Positions 12,150-23,717 of a DNA stretch of 64,000 bases are shown here, one piece after another (positions within the stretch are counted from its first letter, which is position 1; each line of letters begins with the position of its first letter). The notes beneath the pieces were generated by a model. That model made no database searches and had not been told where the DNA came from. It saw nothing but the letters and a program-made list of their open reading frames with translations. Source of the DNA: Gerris lacustris (taxonomy: Eukaryota > Arthropoda > Insecta > Hemiptera > Gerridae); assembly GCA_951217055.1 (NCBI GenBank), contig OX578284.1, positions 15,185,687 through 15,249,686 of the forward strand, read 5' to 3'. Made by a program: the position numbers and the translations under genes.

Positions 12150-12854
12150 TGGCTCATTCACACTGGGATTCCGTAATGCGATTCACGAATGCGATTCGTG
12201 TATGCGAGATTCAAAAAAGTATTAAGATTCAGTATCTCGGCGGCTTCTTCCCCCCCCCCCCCCCCTTTTCCTAGTTTGATCCCACATTTATCATAGGTAC
12301 ACTAACATATATGTATTTAATTTTTAAATAATTAATTATATTATATTTATTATTATATTCATAGCTAACATATTTTATTTAATGTAATAAAATGATTGAA
12401 AAAAAAAAATATATATATATTAAATAATATATTACATTGATTTAAAAATATATTTATATAATTGAAAAATTTTATACAACGTAAATAAAATTATTTATAA
12501 TAAAATATTATAATTAATGATATTACAGTAATTATTATGAATTTATAATTATTTAAAGAAAATAAATAGAAAGAGGATTGAAGCGGAATGCGATTCAGAA
12601 TCGCCTAGTCTGAATGGGCCCATATAGCGCAATGTATCATGAGCCGCTTTCTAAGAAGAATTCTAAAAAGAATCGAGGAGGCTCACGGGGACGGAACATT
12701 CGATTTGAGAATCTCATACGAATCGCATACCGGAATCGTAGTCTGAATGGACATAAGCAAAATACATAAGCCACTTGGTATCGTTAGAATCGTTCACTTG
12801 GTATCGTTAGAAATTCGTGATTCGCATTCCGGAATCTCTAGTGTGAATGAGGCC
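12150..12854. mobile_element. TIR element of about 705 bp
   Basis: The left end (tggctcattcacactggga, then ttccgtaatgcgattcacga) is mirrored by the right end (gtgattcgcattccggaatc, then tagtgtgaatgaggcc), giving imperfect TIRs of about 45 bp. Further TIR-like blocks lie inside (agtctgaatgggccc near 12608, gtagtctgaatggac near 12739), suggesting nested or duplicated ends. It contains a C-run (about 12249-12265) and a very AT-rich middle. The ends resemble Harbinger-type MITEs but no clear 3-bp duplication was found. No ORF. Confidence 0.65.
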
Positions 12855-12989
12855 TTAATATGTGACTTTATTACAATGCCCAACAAATATTTGAATAAAA
12901 AAAATTGCAAATAATCTTATAAAGTTGGTTATGACAGATTTTCTAAGTAAATCAAATTATTGTTTCATCGAGTCCCAGGTAGCTTTATA

Positions 12990-13565
12990 CAGGGTGGAGC
13001 GTGGCAGACGTATGAATTTGAAGAGGGGATTGCTCCCATCCTATTGGTCCTAGACGTTTGAGAGTAGGGTCGTTTGAAAGAGGGGGACGGGAAGTTAATG
13101 TTCCACGTTTCAGCAGGACGGGACCACAGCCCACACAGCAAGGGTTTGCGTAAACTTTTTGCAAGACAGATTTCCCGGGGGTCTCATCTCCTTAAGAGGC
13201 GATTTAAACTGGCCAGCAAGATCACCTGATTTGGCTTCTTGTGATTTTTTTCTGTGGGGATACCTTAAATCCTTGGTGTACAGCGATCGTCCCAGAAGCC
13301 TGGAAGCCCTCAAGAACAACATTGCGAGCCAAAATTGCCAAAATTCCTGTGGAAATGTTCGAAAGAGTGCACAAAACTTCAAAAAAAAGGCTTATTCAGT
13401 GTTTGGAATGTGAGGGGAACCACTTATCCGATACTTTGTTTAAATCTAGGTAAATTTAAATTTCCCATGTTATTTAATCAGGAAAAATTTGTTAAAAAAA
13501 TTATTTTGTAACATTCTGTGTTTTATTACATTTTCAAATTCATACGTCTGCCATGCTCCACCCTG
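12990..13565 (+). mobile_element. Mariner-type deletion derivative (rosa-like)
   Basis: A 576-bp element bounded by near-perfect TIRs of about 32 bp (cagggtggagcgtggcagac and its inverse, one mismatch) and TA on both sides (12988-12989 and 13566-13567), the Tc1/mariner target duplication. The interior keeps the C-terminal part of the transposase. The 5' part of the gene, including the helix-turn-helix DNA-binding region and the first catalytic aspartate, is deleted. Confidence 0.92.
13093..13413 (+). pseudogene. Mariner-family transposase, C-terminal fragment
   Basis: Translation in the frame of the codons after 13107 gives FQQDGTTAHTAR, then NWPARSPDLASCDFFLWGYL. These are the second and third catalytic segments of a Tc1/mariner DDE/D transposase, which cuts and joins element ends. 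From the Asp of QQDG to the Asp of ASCD there are 41 intervening residues, the DD41D spacing known for rosa-type mariners (the clade is inference). The N-terminus is missing and the reading frame has no start of its own, so the product is inactive. Confidence 0.85.
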
Positions 13566-13567
13566 TA

Positions 13568-14069
13568 CTTCTACTGCTTTAATTTAATTATGTTGACACC
13601 TGGAGTCCTCCATCTTCCTTTGCTCCCTACTCCTTCCTCCACTTCCTTTTCTTAAGGCAGTCCTTCTTCATCGTTCACTCTAATAAACACTTTAAAAAAC
13701 CTGATATCAGTTACCTTTACTTGGATCGGTCTACCAGACCATAAAGTTTGGTGTTAGTTTGATCATCTCACTGATCTGCCTATCGGGTAGTCAGCTCTGA
13801 CTCCTGTCAAGACTTCTGCTGGGTATCCTGATCTTCCCATCTGATTTGCTGTCTCCCGAACCCTCAGCAGAGATTCTTGGAAACACACGAAGCACATTCT
13901 ACGTCCGCATATCTTTCTACTACAGGTACCTTCATCCTATTCCTACCTTTCCCTTTTACTCCTCCCTTAACATTAAATTCATTTTTTTATTTGTACCAAC
14001 TGCAACTGTAATTATCATTTCTTGTTTTTTCTTTATTATTATATGATATTTTGTGAAAGTCATGCTTTT
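13568..14069. other. GC-richer non-coding, possible LTR remnant
   Basis: There is no gene I can defend. The stretch near 13750 (tttggtgttagtttgatc) resembles the region after an insect LTR where a primer-binding site starts, but no second LTR or gag/pol was found. The frame at 13846-14046 is unremarkable. Confidence 0.25.
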
Positions 14070-14423
14070 TACTACGTTTTTATTAGCTTGCTTTCTTGTT
14101 TGTTTGTTTATCCAGTACAAATCTTGCAATCGATTTTTAACTAAATTCCCGAGTAGCTAGACATTTGAAACTTTTAGAATAGCTCAGAACACGATGAAAA
14201 TGCATTATTTTAATACTTTTCAGCCATCTTTCAGCAGAATTTAATTCGTTCTCAGCAAATTTTGCTGTATGGAAAGTTAGTTCGGAAAAAATCCGCAAGT
14301 TATTTTATTTGTTTTGACATATCCCATATTCACAATCTTCATATTGACGGGTTTCAAATTTATGATTTATGAAAGAAAATTTAAAAAAGTAGTATGTAAA
14401 AAGTTTTTTTTATCTTGCAATTT
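14070..14423 (-). mobile_element. Element B copy 1, short form
   Basis: Read on the minus strand it runs from the hairpin end (acaagataaaaag type, 14400-14423) through tactacttttttaaat to aagctaataaaaacgtagt at 14070-14090. Shared landmarks with the other B copies are gctgaaagatggctgaaaag, the tgcattttcatcgtgttctg block and the (caaa)n run. Five copies occur in the window. Confidence 0.8.
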
Positions 14424-14916
14424 ATTGTCTCAATCCCATGCTTTTAAATACAGTCCAACCTTCGATTTTATACTATATTAATATAATTTGACCAACCAGC
14501 CCCTATTTAATATTTTAGGCAGTGGAAAGATCGGGCTTGCAATTTCGCAACCCTCTTTTCCTTACCAATAGGTTTTTTATTATCTGTATAGGATTTTATT
14601 ATCTAAATAGGTTTTTTATGGGTTTGACTAAGGGTGATGTATTGAGGAAACTTTAAGTTATATGTTGTGAAGTTTTAAAGAGATCGTCAATATGTGACAT
14701 ATTTTTGTTCAGTCACTTGTAACAGTAACTGTTAAAATATGATTTATTTCTTTTTTCACATGGACTCTGGGTCCAGATTGATGTGCAAGCTGTTTCCCTC
14801 TGCACGTGAAGCTGTTAACAGCAGAATTAATCACCGCAGTCTTTCCTTTGCAGGCATGCTCATAATTAAAGTACTTATTTTCTTCCATTGCTTTGCAATT
14901 GATTGAATAATCCATT

Positions 14917-16024
14917 ATAACCTTTTGGAACGATGTTCCTTATGGCACGTTCTGGAGCCCGGAAGTAAATCCGAAAAAACGACCAAAATCACCGTCACAA
15001 AATCCGTCACGATATCTACCGATGACAATAACTTGAGTAAAAGATCACCAAGTTAGTTGAAATTGGGTGCACATGTTCATTTTACCAATGCCCAGGCTAA
15101 GTTCGTTGGACAACGTTATCCGCCCAAGCGTTCACGTGCAACGCTCGCGTAAATGTAAGCTTCAAAAATCTTAAGACGGGAAAAAGTGTTATTAAGGAAG
15201 CCTGTTACTTGACTTGTTTTGTTAATTTTTGTTAGGTATATGTCAAAATGTCACTTGGTTTTGTAAATATAAGAAAATATAATCACGGTCTTGTTAAAAG
15301 TAAAATTGACCATTGCTGACGCTTATTTCAATATATTAGGAATATTATTATAATGCAGCGTACTTAATCCAAGAAAAAATCTAACTTCATCTATTTAATG
15401 AGACAAACAAATGTTTTTAATATTTTTTTAGTAAAACGAATACTGACACTGTTATAAGTGATAAAAATCGCTAAATTTATTTTTATCGCTAAACATTTAA
15501 GTGGACCTAAATGTTTAAAATAAAGAAAACAACGTTTTTACCGATATCTTCCGTTCTAACGTATAACGATTTTAATAAAACTTCTTACACATTGTCTAAA
15601 GTACAATTGTAACAAGCATGTAAAATTTCAACCTGATACAAGCAGATGCTTTAGAGTAGGGAAGAGGTATATTTTAAATTAGTAGGCCGGGTAGGTAGAA
15701 AACAGTCCTATTTCAATCCAACATCCTTTAACAAACATACTCTTTAACTATAATAAACTCATCATGATCAACTTTTTTCTTATATTCAATATATATTTAT
15801 TGTAAGACGCTTGCTTTAATGATACAAATAATACATTTCTTTTAATTTTTCCTTAACTCTGCTAGGTACAAACAGTTACTTACTTTAAATTTTGCCTAAT
15901 TTCTAACTCCACCATTTATAAGTAGTTAGCAATTTATACGTACTTAGCAGTGTAATTTTATAATTTATATTTAATGAAAAATGTAAGGAACTTCGTTCCT
16001 ACCGGGTGTCCCGCGACACCAGAC
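14917..16024 (+). mobile_element. Element J copy 1 (about 1.1 kb)
   Basis: The ends carry opposed small palindromes: ttggaacgatgttcctta at the start, and aaggaacttcgttccta next to a perfect hairpin (ggtgtc / gacacc, 16005-16020) at the finish. The first 250 bp contain the core module also found in families A and K (about 15030-15165). The remainder (agtaaaacgaatactgacac, aacgtttttaccgatatctt) matches J copy 2 and fragments at 22881 and 42550. The plan of a subterminal repeat plus hairpin at one end again fits a Helentron-like non-autonomous element. No ORF. Confidence 0.7.
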
Positions 16025-16254
16025 GTATTTTTTATTTAATCGATTTCCGTGCATTAAAACCACACAGATTTACACTTACTGGGTAATATTTAATTATTGG
16101 TTATCAGCGATATTTAACTTATAATATATTACAAAGTGTAACTTCACTTCATATCTAAAATATTTAAACTAATTTAATAATGGCAGCATTTACTCCTTAA
16201 ATTCTGACGTAGATTAATATATATTTAAGGAATAGTAATTAAAATTGAGCCTGT

Positions 16255-16455
16255 TTTTGTATCTTATATACATGTCTCTATTATTTTTATCATGTTTACA
16301 TGTCACTATTTTTGTATCATGTTAACTAACTTGTCACAGTTCTTTTTATTGTGTTGACATGTCACTATTTTTTCTATTATGTTTACATATCATTATTTAT
16401 ATATTGTGTTTACATGTCACTATGTTTGTATAGTGTTTACATTTCACTATTTTGA
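16255..16455. repeat. Degenerate tandem repeat, about 30-bp unit
   Basis: The words (t)gtttacatgtcactatttt and tgtat(c/t)atgtt alternate about six or seven times with substitutions and length changes. Confidence 0.75.
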
Positions 16456-16589
16456 AATTATTTATTCAAGGACAGGCCCAACACAAACTAATGGACGTAA
16501 ATTTAAAGGAAGGGATGGAGACTTACTACTAAGTATGTAGATGTTATATATGTATTAGACTATGTATAAACCTAGTATATCCAGTGAAC

Positions 16590-16640
16590 CAGCAGCAAAT
16601 TGGAACGAGTGAAGCGAGCCCCCAATTAGTTTAGCTGCTG
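16590..16640. repeat. Hairpin with a gaagcgag loop
   Basis: cagcagc and aattgg on the left are answered by ccaatt and gctgctg on the right. The loop holds gagtgaagcgagc, a word that recurs in the hairpins of elements E and K. Confidence 0.6.
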
Positions 16641-17535
16641 TAGTTTCTCAAATAGCACCCACACTCTGTCGATGTTTGCCAAGCGTTGAAAGGTAATTAG
16701 GAAGGTAGTCGATAGAAGTGGTATCCGTTGATTTGGATTAACTAGATTAAGGGTCAACAACCCAGCGTGACGCCCGTTGGTGTCGTGGGACCCTGGTGGA
16801 TTTTTAATGCACCCTCACTGAACTAAAGGTTGAGCGATCATTAAGTACTTAAGGCCATTATCAGTAAAATCGAAAGTAGTGCCTAAAAATCTGTTTAATG
16901 TGGGCCTTCGGTGATTTTCAAATCTTGAATTGAGCCCTTATAGATAAAAAGTTGGCGATACCTGAATTAGATAATACAGTTGATTTAAGTCGATACGCGG
17001 ACTCTATACACCTATCAATAGTATAATAAACATAAACAGCCATCCGGTTGGCATGGACCTTAATGGCCTCATATGCCATAGATGATTATTATTAGTACGG
17101 ATTATTGCCAAGTTCATATTTTGTAAGATTCGAATCTCACAAAAAATATGATTTTTGTTAGTGATTAATTGCGCCATTTATGTAAAAAATTCATTTAGTG
17201 AATTGATGAATCTATCATTCATATCATCGAGTAGTTTCCCGACGTCGAAGACACACCTCGAAATGATTTGTTATTGCTAAGCTAAGGCAACCACACATAT
17301 TCGAATAAATATAAATGTTTGTTTTGATTTGTTGGTCTTCAAATAGATATAATAACTTGTCTTAATAGATATCTAAATTAATTTAACTTTTTTCTAAATA
17401 TAAAATTAAGCCCGTTGCCAAGGGCTTAACGTCTCGTAGAATAGTAAAGTGGATTCGTTCCAAGTATCAGATTGTCGCTATAACGACTTGACTTTTTTTA
17501 CACCGGTTTTCTTCTCCGTTTCTTGAGACTGATTC
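16641..17535. other. Non-coding, no feature recognised
   Basis: Moderately GC-richer around 16740-16860. No frame or RNA gene was recognised. Confidence 0.45.
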
Positions 17536-17539
17536 ACAT

Positions 17540-18045
17540 TTTCTCGGATGTCATCATAAAAATATTTGAGTACCGTGGTGCCGGTTATTTTTCCAAAAGA
17601 AACTTATAAAATAAAAATTAAACTAAATATAATAAATCAATACATCCGGCTCCTACGGTCCAAATATTCTCCCCCTTTTTGAAGATAGGGCTCTTCAAAT
17701 CCGGCCGTCGAATCCTTTGTCCGTATCTTGAAAACAGAAGTGGTTCCGACGTTTCCTGTGACTCTTTCTTGTAAAGCTTCTCTTGGGGTTTTTTTCTGAC
17801 GAACTTTTCCTTAATGTTCGCTTTCTCGCCATATTTTAATTGAAGCAGGTGTATTCGTGCAAATGAGCAAAACAACTGCCTAGATGATGTTCTTAAACGA
17901 ACTAACCATACTTCTTCGACCTGTCACTTTCCTCAATATTTTTGAATGTCATTATGAAATAATTCGATTACTGTGGTGCCAAACAAAAATTAAACGAAGT
18001 ATATAACTAACTAATTAATACATCCTGCACCTAATGCTCCGAACA
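17540..18045. repeat. Diverged direct duplication, about 400 bp apart
   Basis: The segment 17545-17670 (tgtcatcataaa, accgtggtgccggtt, tacatccggctcctacg) has a diverged copy at 17945-18045 (tgtcattatgaaa, actgtggtgccaaac, tacatcctgcacctaatg). Between them a minus-strand frame (17618-17875) encodes 85 residues containing SRYGQRIRRPDLKSP, faintly like the basic tail of some retrotransposon Pol proteins. This is too weak to name. Confidence 0.45.
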
Positions 18046-18229
18046 CTAATGTTATATGCTTTCCCTTTACATATTGGATAGTATGAAGTTAGGAAAAGTT
18101 TAATTCTCCAGTACTATTCAATATGGCTTTCAGGAGTAGGCACGCTGACCCCTTGTCAGCCCCCCACCCCACCCTTCTATCGCTTCAATCGAGTAAAGGA
18201 CCTTCTGGTCTTTTAGAAGTTTCGCTTGG

Positions 18230-18230
<1 letters not shown>

Positions 18231-18261
<31 letters not shown>
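18231..18261. repeat. (ATT)n microsatellite
   Basis: About ten ATT units. The associated poly-Leu open frame (18226-18426) is an artefact. Confidence 0.95.
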
Positions 18262-18263
<2 letters not shown>

Positions 18264-18989
18264 TTTTCAATGCATTAGTTTCGGAGTAAGTTTTCCACTT
18301 GGTTGCTTGCTATTTAAAGTTTTCAAACCACATCCAACCTCAAATTTGAGAAAGGGTCGGACATCTATCGTTGCTTGGCCTCGACCTTCAACTACCCAAA
18401 GTAATCAAAAGTCTTTTCAACTGTAAAATATCTTAAATTTAAACAATTCTCTGCTCCAAGTCTACTCATGAGATTAATATTTTGCAAAACTAGATTAACT
18501 TTTTGTTAGAATAAAGCAAAAACAGTAAAATTAGTTAATTCTACCCAACTTTTGAGGTACAGTACTCATGTGTTATGACTTACCTTTTTTTACTTTGAAT
18601 AATGAGTAAATATAAACATCAGTGATGATCACTGATAATAACAAATAAAGTACGAGAACGTGTTCAACCGATCACTTCATCGAAACCGGTCTATATTATT
18701 ACTAGCCGCTAAGCCTACCTACGGCAAAGGACTTAATTTTATAATTAGAAAAAAAGGTAAAATTGGGTTTAATTAATGTTGAAATTTATTTAGATAAGTT
18801 TTTAATATCAATATGAACATAATATAATAACAAGCAATAAGTTAACCAATCTAAAAGATAAATACATGAAACTTTGCAGTATTAACGATCGCTTTGGCAC
18901 GCACATAGGATATATAAAGCGAACTCAAAATTATCAGCTGTTCAAATTAAAAATTGTGGATAATTGTGGATAATGTTACGGGAAATTTT

Positions 18990-19566
18990 GCTTCCGAGCT
19001 TACCGAAGGTAACGGAAGCATTGTGTTCACTTTTGAGAACGAAAAACTTTTATGCCTCCGATTTCAAAAATTCCAAGACAGAAATCCGTTTCAGACATCA
19101 GGGAACATTTTGTGTCTCGTGTCTGTCTGTCTGTCTGTCTGTCGGTCTGTGTGTCCGCGAATTATGAAACGTGCGACGATAACTTGAGTAAATGTCGAGC
19201 GATTTTGATGAAATTTGGTAGACATGTTCATTTTAGCAATGCTCAGGACGAGTTCGTTGGACAACGTTATCCGTCCAAGCGTTCACGAGCAATGCTCGCG
19301 TAAACGTGAACTTTAAATTTTAAATTGGAATTTTTGGTCGGGGAAAAAATCTAACTTCATCTATTCAATGAGACAAACATTTTTTTCAAATACAATTTTT
19401 TAGTAAAACCAACAGCGACACCGCTATGAAGTGTTAAAGATCGCTAAAACTATTAATAGTTTTTACAAAATAAACAATATTACAATAAAGTAATATAACA
19501 ATAATTGTTATAGTATATGATAGGATGCGAGGAAGCTATGTGCCACACTAATTGGCAGTCTATTTT
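18990..19566 (+). mobile_element. Family-A element, complete
   Basis: Opens with the hairpin (gcttccgagcttaccgaagg), followed by (GTCT)n at about 19119-19147, the shared core module (19170-19310) and the terminus ggaagctatgtgccacacta ending in gcagtctattttt. It is nearly identical to the copy at 40449-41032, implying recent spread. The three overlapping short frames here are repeat artefacts. Confidence 0.85.
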
Positions 19567-19648
19567 TTTTCTTATTTAAATTTAAATTGGGATATCAAAT
19601 GAAAGGTATTAAAAAGGTATTGTCAAGAAACATTAAAACTTTGCATGT

Positions 19649-19666
19649 CCCCCCCCCCCCCCCCCC

Positions 19667-19697
<31 letters not shown>
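19649..19697. repeat. Composite homopolymer C19-A30
   Basis: A run of 19 C is followed directly by 30 A. Confidence 0.97.
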
Positions 19698-19699
<2 letters not shown>

Positions 19700-19920
19700 G
19701 ACATTTATGCTGTTAATAAATATATAAATAAATAGGAAAAATTTGCGGTCTGCTGGGCCATAGAAAAATTAGTATAGCAATTAGATCTGATTAACTGGGA
19801 ATCCAAAATAACGAATAATTCATGTTACGGGGGAAAAAATATTTCTTGAAATTTTAAGTGGTATCAAATGAGATATATTGAAAAGTAGATTACAAAAACT
19901 TTTATATTTTTGTATCTCAG

Positions 19921-19985
19921 CGTGGAAAATTATACAATTTACACAAGTGTTTTATCACTTGTGTCAATTGTATAATGTTCCACGC
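19921..19985. repeat. Long hairpin
   Basis: gcgtggaaaattatacaatt and the inverse of aattgtataatgttccacgc pair with about one mismatch. The inner acaagtg / cacttgt also pairs, leaving a very short loop. Stem about 30 bp. Confidence 0.85.
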
Positions 19986-20026
19986 CATTTTGTCATAAAG
20001 CATAATTTTCCGTCCCCCCCCCCCCC

Positions 20027-20977
20027 CTCCAACTTATTCTAACTAATTTCATGTTTACAATACCAACGAAACTGTTTTTACGTGAGACTTCACGCACAAC
20101 CATTTTATTTTTTACTTTACCCCTTTCACGTTAATAATTAATTAGGATGACATAGATTCCAACTTTCTTAACGACTAGCAATTAAAAATATATAATATGA
20201 GTACACATTAAATGTATTTTAGATAATCAAATATGTATTTTTCGAAAATCCCTTGAGTACAACACTGCGTAGTTTCTCTCCAGGTTCAAAGGGATTAAAA
20301 TTAACATTGCCAGGAGGCTACGTGTTCTCTAGATGGGTTAGTACTCACATGACAGGGTTTTAATTATTCTAAGCTTTACATACCCTGTAGAGCGTCTGGT
20401 TTCAATTAAATTGAAATTACTTGCGTTAAATTTATACTTATTCCTGGTATCTCTTAATATCCCAAACAGAGGTTTACAAATTTCGTAGGTAAAATTCAAT
20501 ATTTCTAATGTTGATTACATTTCAAAATAATCTATCAATTAGTGTGGCACTTCGCTTATTCACATCATTATTGTAGAATGACATATAATTGTCGCAAAAT
20601 AAGAATTAAAAGTGTTGTCATTTGGACAGATTTCGATTCTCACTGGCATCACAATTACTTTTATTCAATACTAAATGCGCGCTTCAGACGTTTCACATTA
20701 ATATGAGACTACCTCTGTGGGCTGTTATTTTTTAAGCACACCCATAATATGGGTATCAAATGAAAGGGTTTGTCGAGAAGACTACGAATAAAAGCTTGTT
20801 TTTTCTTGAGTTTATAATAATAGTTATTAGTGCACCTAGTGCGCAAAGTGGCACTTTGCTGCAATCTAGAGAAATAGTTACCAACGAGCCGCATGCGAGC
20901 AATGACACTTTAAGCTCGAGTTGAACATTAAATTTTTCCTACAGTTAGTTTTTATGTAAATAAAATATAAAATAATA
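20027..20977. other. AT-rich non-coding with one family-A terminus
   Basis: A solitary A end lies at 20527-20565 (tctatcaattagtgtggcac). Nothing else was recognised. Confidence 0.45.
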
Positions 20978-21316
20978 ACAAGATAAAAAAAAAACTTTTT
21001 ATATACTACGTTTTTAAATTTTCTGTCATAAATCATAAATTTGAAACCTGTCAAAATGAAGATCCTAAATATGGGATATGTCAAAACAAATAAAATAACT
21101 TGAGGATTTTTCGGAACTAACTTTCCATACAGCAAAATTTGCTGAAAACAAATTAAATTCTGCTGAAAGATGGCTAAAAGTATTAAAATAATGCATTGTC
21201 ATCGAGTTCTGAGCTATTCTAAAAGTTTCAAATGTCTAGTTAGTTAAAAATCGATTGCAAAATTTGTACTGGACAAACAAACAAACAAGAAAGCAAGCTA
21301 ATAAAAACTTAGTAAT
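20978..21316 (+). mobile_element. Element B copy 2, short form
   Basis: Begins with acaagataaaaa and the ataaaaa / tttttat hairpin, followed by tatactacgtttttaaat. It ends with aagctaataaaaacttagta, whose inverse repeats the tactacg/ctaag-type subterminal motif. It lacks about 270 bp present in the long-form copies at 33506 and 60137. Confidence 0.8.
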
Positions 21317-21673
21317 AATAAAGTGTTCATCAACATGTAAAAAAAAAACTTTATAATTGCATTAAAATTTATGTACAAAAAAGAAGAAAAACATTTTACA
21401 ATATCAACTAAACCAGCTGTTCTGTTTATACCTGACCAAGCGCTGTTATTATTTTTCATCATAACACTTACTCACCACAATTGATTCTTTTTTTTAGATT
21501 GTCTATCTTTAATTTTTTATATTTTAACATTTTTCTATTTGGTATATAGAGTTCAAATCATGTAGTTAGTTAAAAAATAATCATTAGTTGTTATTGTTAT
21601 TATTATTATAATTTGGATTATTTAATCTTTGTTTAGATATTTAAGTTCTTTATGTTCGTAAGTTGAAACACTA

Positions 21674-21740
21674 GAGTGCGGTAAAGTAAAATGAGTGCGG
21701 TAAAGTAAAATGAGTGCGGTAAAGTAAAATGAGTGCGGTA
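21674..21740. repeat. 19-bp tandem repeat, about 3.5 copies
   Basis: The unit gagtgcggtaaagtaaaat is repeated without change at 21674, 21693 and 21712, plus a partial unit. Confidence 0.95.
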
Positions 21741-21745
21741 AATTA

Positions 21746-22880
21746 GGCCCCTAAAATCGAACAATAATGCTTGCATCAGATACCCCACTCGAAAATTTAA
21801 AAAAAAAACATTATTTGAGTTTATCACATTTTTGCGAATTGGGCATGCGCATATTAAATTTTTCCTTTGTGTGGGCTAAAAAGTTCCGCCAGTATTCAAA
21901 TTTGAACTGTTTAGCAAACGGTTCGGGAGATATGAACCAAAGAAAGACGGACGGACAGACACATCACCCTCGGCATAAGGGTTTCGAGAAGGATCTACAA
22001 AACCCTACAAAAGTGTGGAAGAAAGCTATATTTTAATTATCTATCGAAAATACTTAAAATGTTTAATGTGGCATTTTTTTGTTGTTTTTTTCTTGTTAAT
22101 TGCTTATAAGTTAAGCGGTCACTGCCTCTTTAGGCGTCGATGAGGGTTTTGTGTAAATAGGTTGCTTTCAGACTATGCACAAGGGAGAACTGTTTTCTAG
22201 TATATCTTACTGGAAAAACAAATTACCCGTCTATAGATTGCTCTATTTGCAATGTTTCACAATTAAGCCTCTATTATTACCCTTTAATAAAAGACTCACT
22301 AATAAAGTACTCATCTTCATTTTCTACAAGAGAAAATTGGTCTTTACTAGGACGTCATAAATAAAATGGAACGACTTTTCCAGCATTTTTATGGCCTATG
22401 TAACTATTACTTAATACTTCAAATTATGTTATTTATTTATTTTAAAATTTTTAACGGGTCCCAAGACGATAAAACCCAGGGCAGGGCACTCGATATAAAT
22501 CATATATACTATTATATTCGTTAACAAAAATTGAATTTATCAAAATATAAAAAATAGTTATTATAGTACGTTGGGTTTTGTTCCTTTTTCTCCCTAGTTA
22601 AGTTTATCTTTTATATTTAATTATTTCCGAGGTTGTACTTATATTTTGCCCAATATTTTTTCCCCAGTCAATGACTCTGAGTCATTGATTAGGTGTCAAA
22701 TAGACAACTCTTCATGAATTACCTCCTAATTTTTGTTTTTTTAATAAACCTGACGATTGATTTTTTAATGATTTTTAACTACTTGGTCAAAAAAGTTGGA
22801 AGATGTTCCAAAATAAGGAACGAAATATTACCTAATAACTAATAAATAAGTTTTTTATTTACCCCTATGGACACAAAGAG
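21746..22880. other. AT-rich non-coding
   Basis: Small frames (21767-22036, 22175-22360) show no domain. A near-perfect palindrome tcaatgactctgagtcattg lies at 22669-22689. Confidence 0.4.
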
Positions 22881-23040
22881 TTTATACATTTATTTTTAGT
22901 AAAACAATAACCGACACTGCTATGAAGTGATAAAGATCGCTAAATTTATTAAAGCGGACCTAAACGTTTAAAATAAAGAAAACAACATTTTTACCGATAT
23001 CTTATGTTCTAACGTAACGATTTTAATAAAACTTCTTGAA
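22881..23040. repeat. Element J/K fragment
   Basis: agtaaaacaataaccgacac, cggacctaaacgtttaaaat and ttaccgatatcttatgttct match the interior of J (15430-15590) and K (42540-42700, inverse). No termini are present. Confidence 0.65.
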
Positions 23041-23717
23041 AAGACATATTGATTCAGTGCCAATCAGGTTTTTGTAGAATGTATTGGAAAGAGTAGAAGT
23101 AAAGGTCTCCATAATTGAATTTCTTAAGAAATTAAATGGAGGTTGCACAAAAAGACTATTCTGACCATCATTGTTGAGTGTTTAAACCTACGGAGCAGAT
23201 GTGTGAACACTGATGGAATGATAGAAGTACTGCATTAGTGCTGCGGAGATAGATGGGTTGAGAAGAAGTGCATGCATCCAAGTTAAGCGGTCCACACACT
23301 AACAGTTTAACTGAAGATAACGATCTGTCCGTCTACGGAGCTTGGCCACACACTCGTCAGTTTTCCTTAAGATGACGGACTGCAGTCGGAGGTGGACTGT
23401 AGGTGTGTGGAGGGTAGAGGCAAGGATCGGATGGAAGGAGAGATGACAGTCCGTGGACTGTCCGGCCTGTGCCTCAAGATCAGTGTCGCCCTACACTATC
23501 AGTCGGCCTACAGGCGTGTAGAGTGATTCGTTTTTATTTTGTTTATTTCCCTTCGTCGGACTGCAGTTGAAAATCGACAGATATCGGCCTGCAGGCATTC
23601 ATCGCACAGTGTATGGTGCATACAGGCACAGATCTGTAGTTCTTTACGATTGCCTGCAGGCGGTGGACGGGTAATGTGTGGTCGTCGGAGATTTTGGCCT
23701 TACGATAATCGTATACG

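Noticed and set aside
13110..13382. 90-codon minus-strand frame
   Set aside because: Antisense shadow of the mariner transposase fragment.
22669..22689. Near-perfect palindrome with a TGACTC/GAGTCA core resembling an AP-1 site
   Set aside because: A single short palindrome in AT-rich DNA without promoter context is not enough to call a regulatory site.
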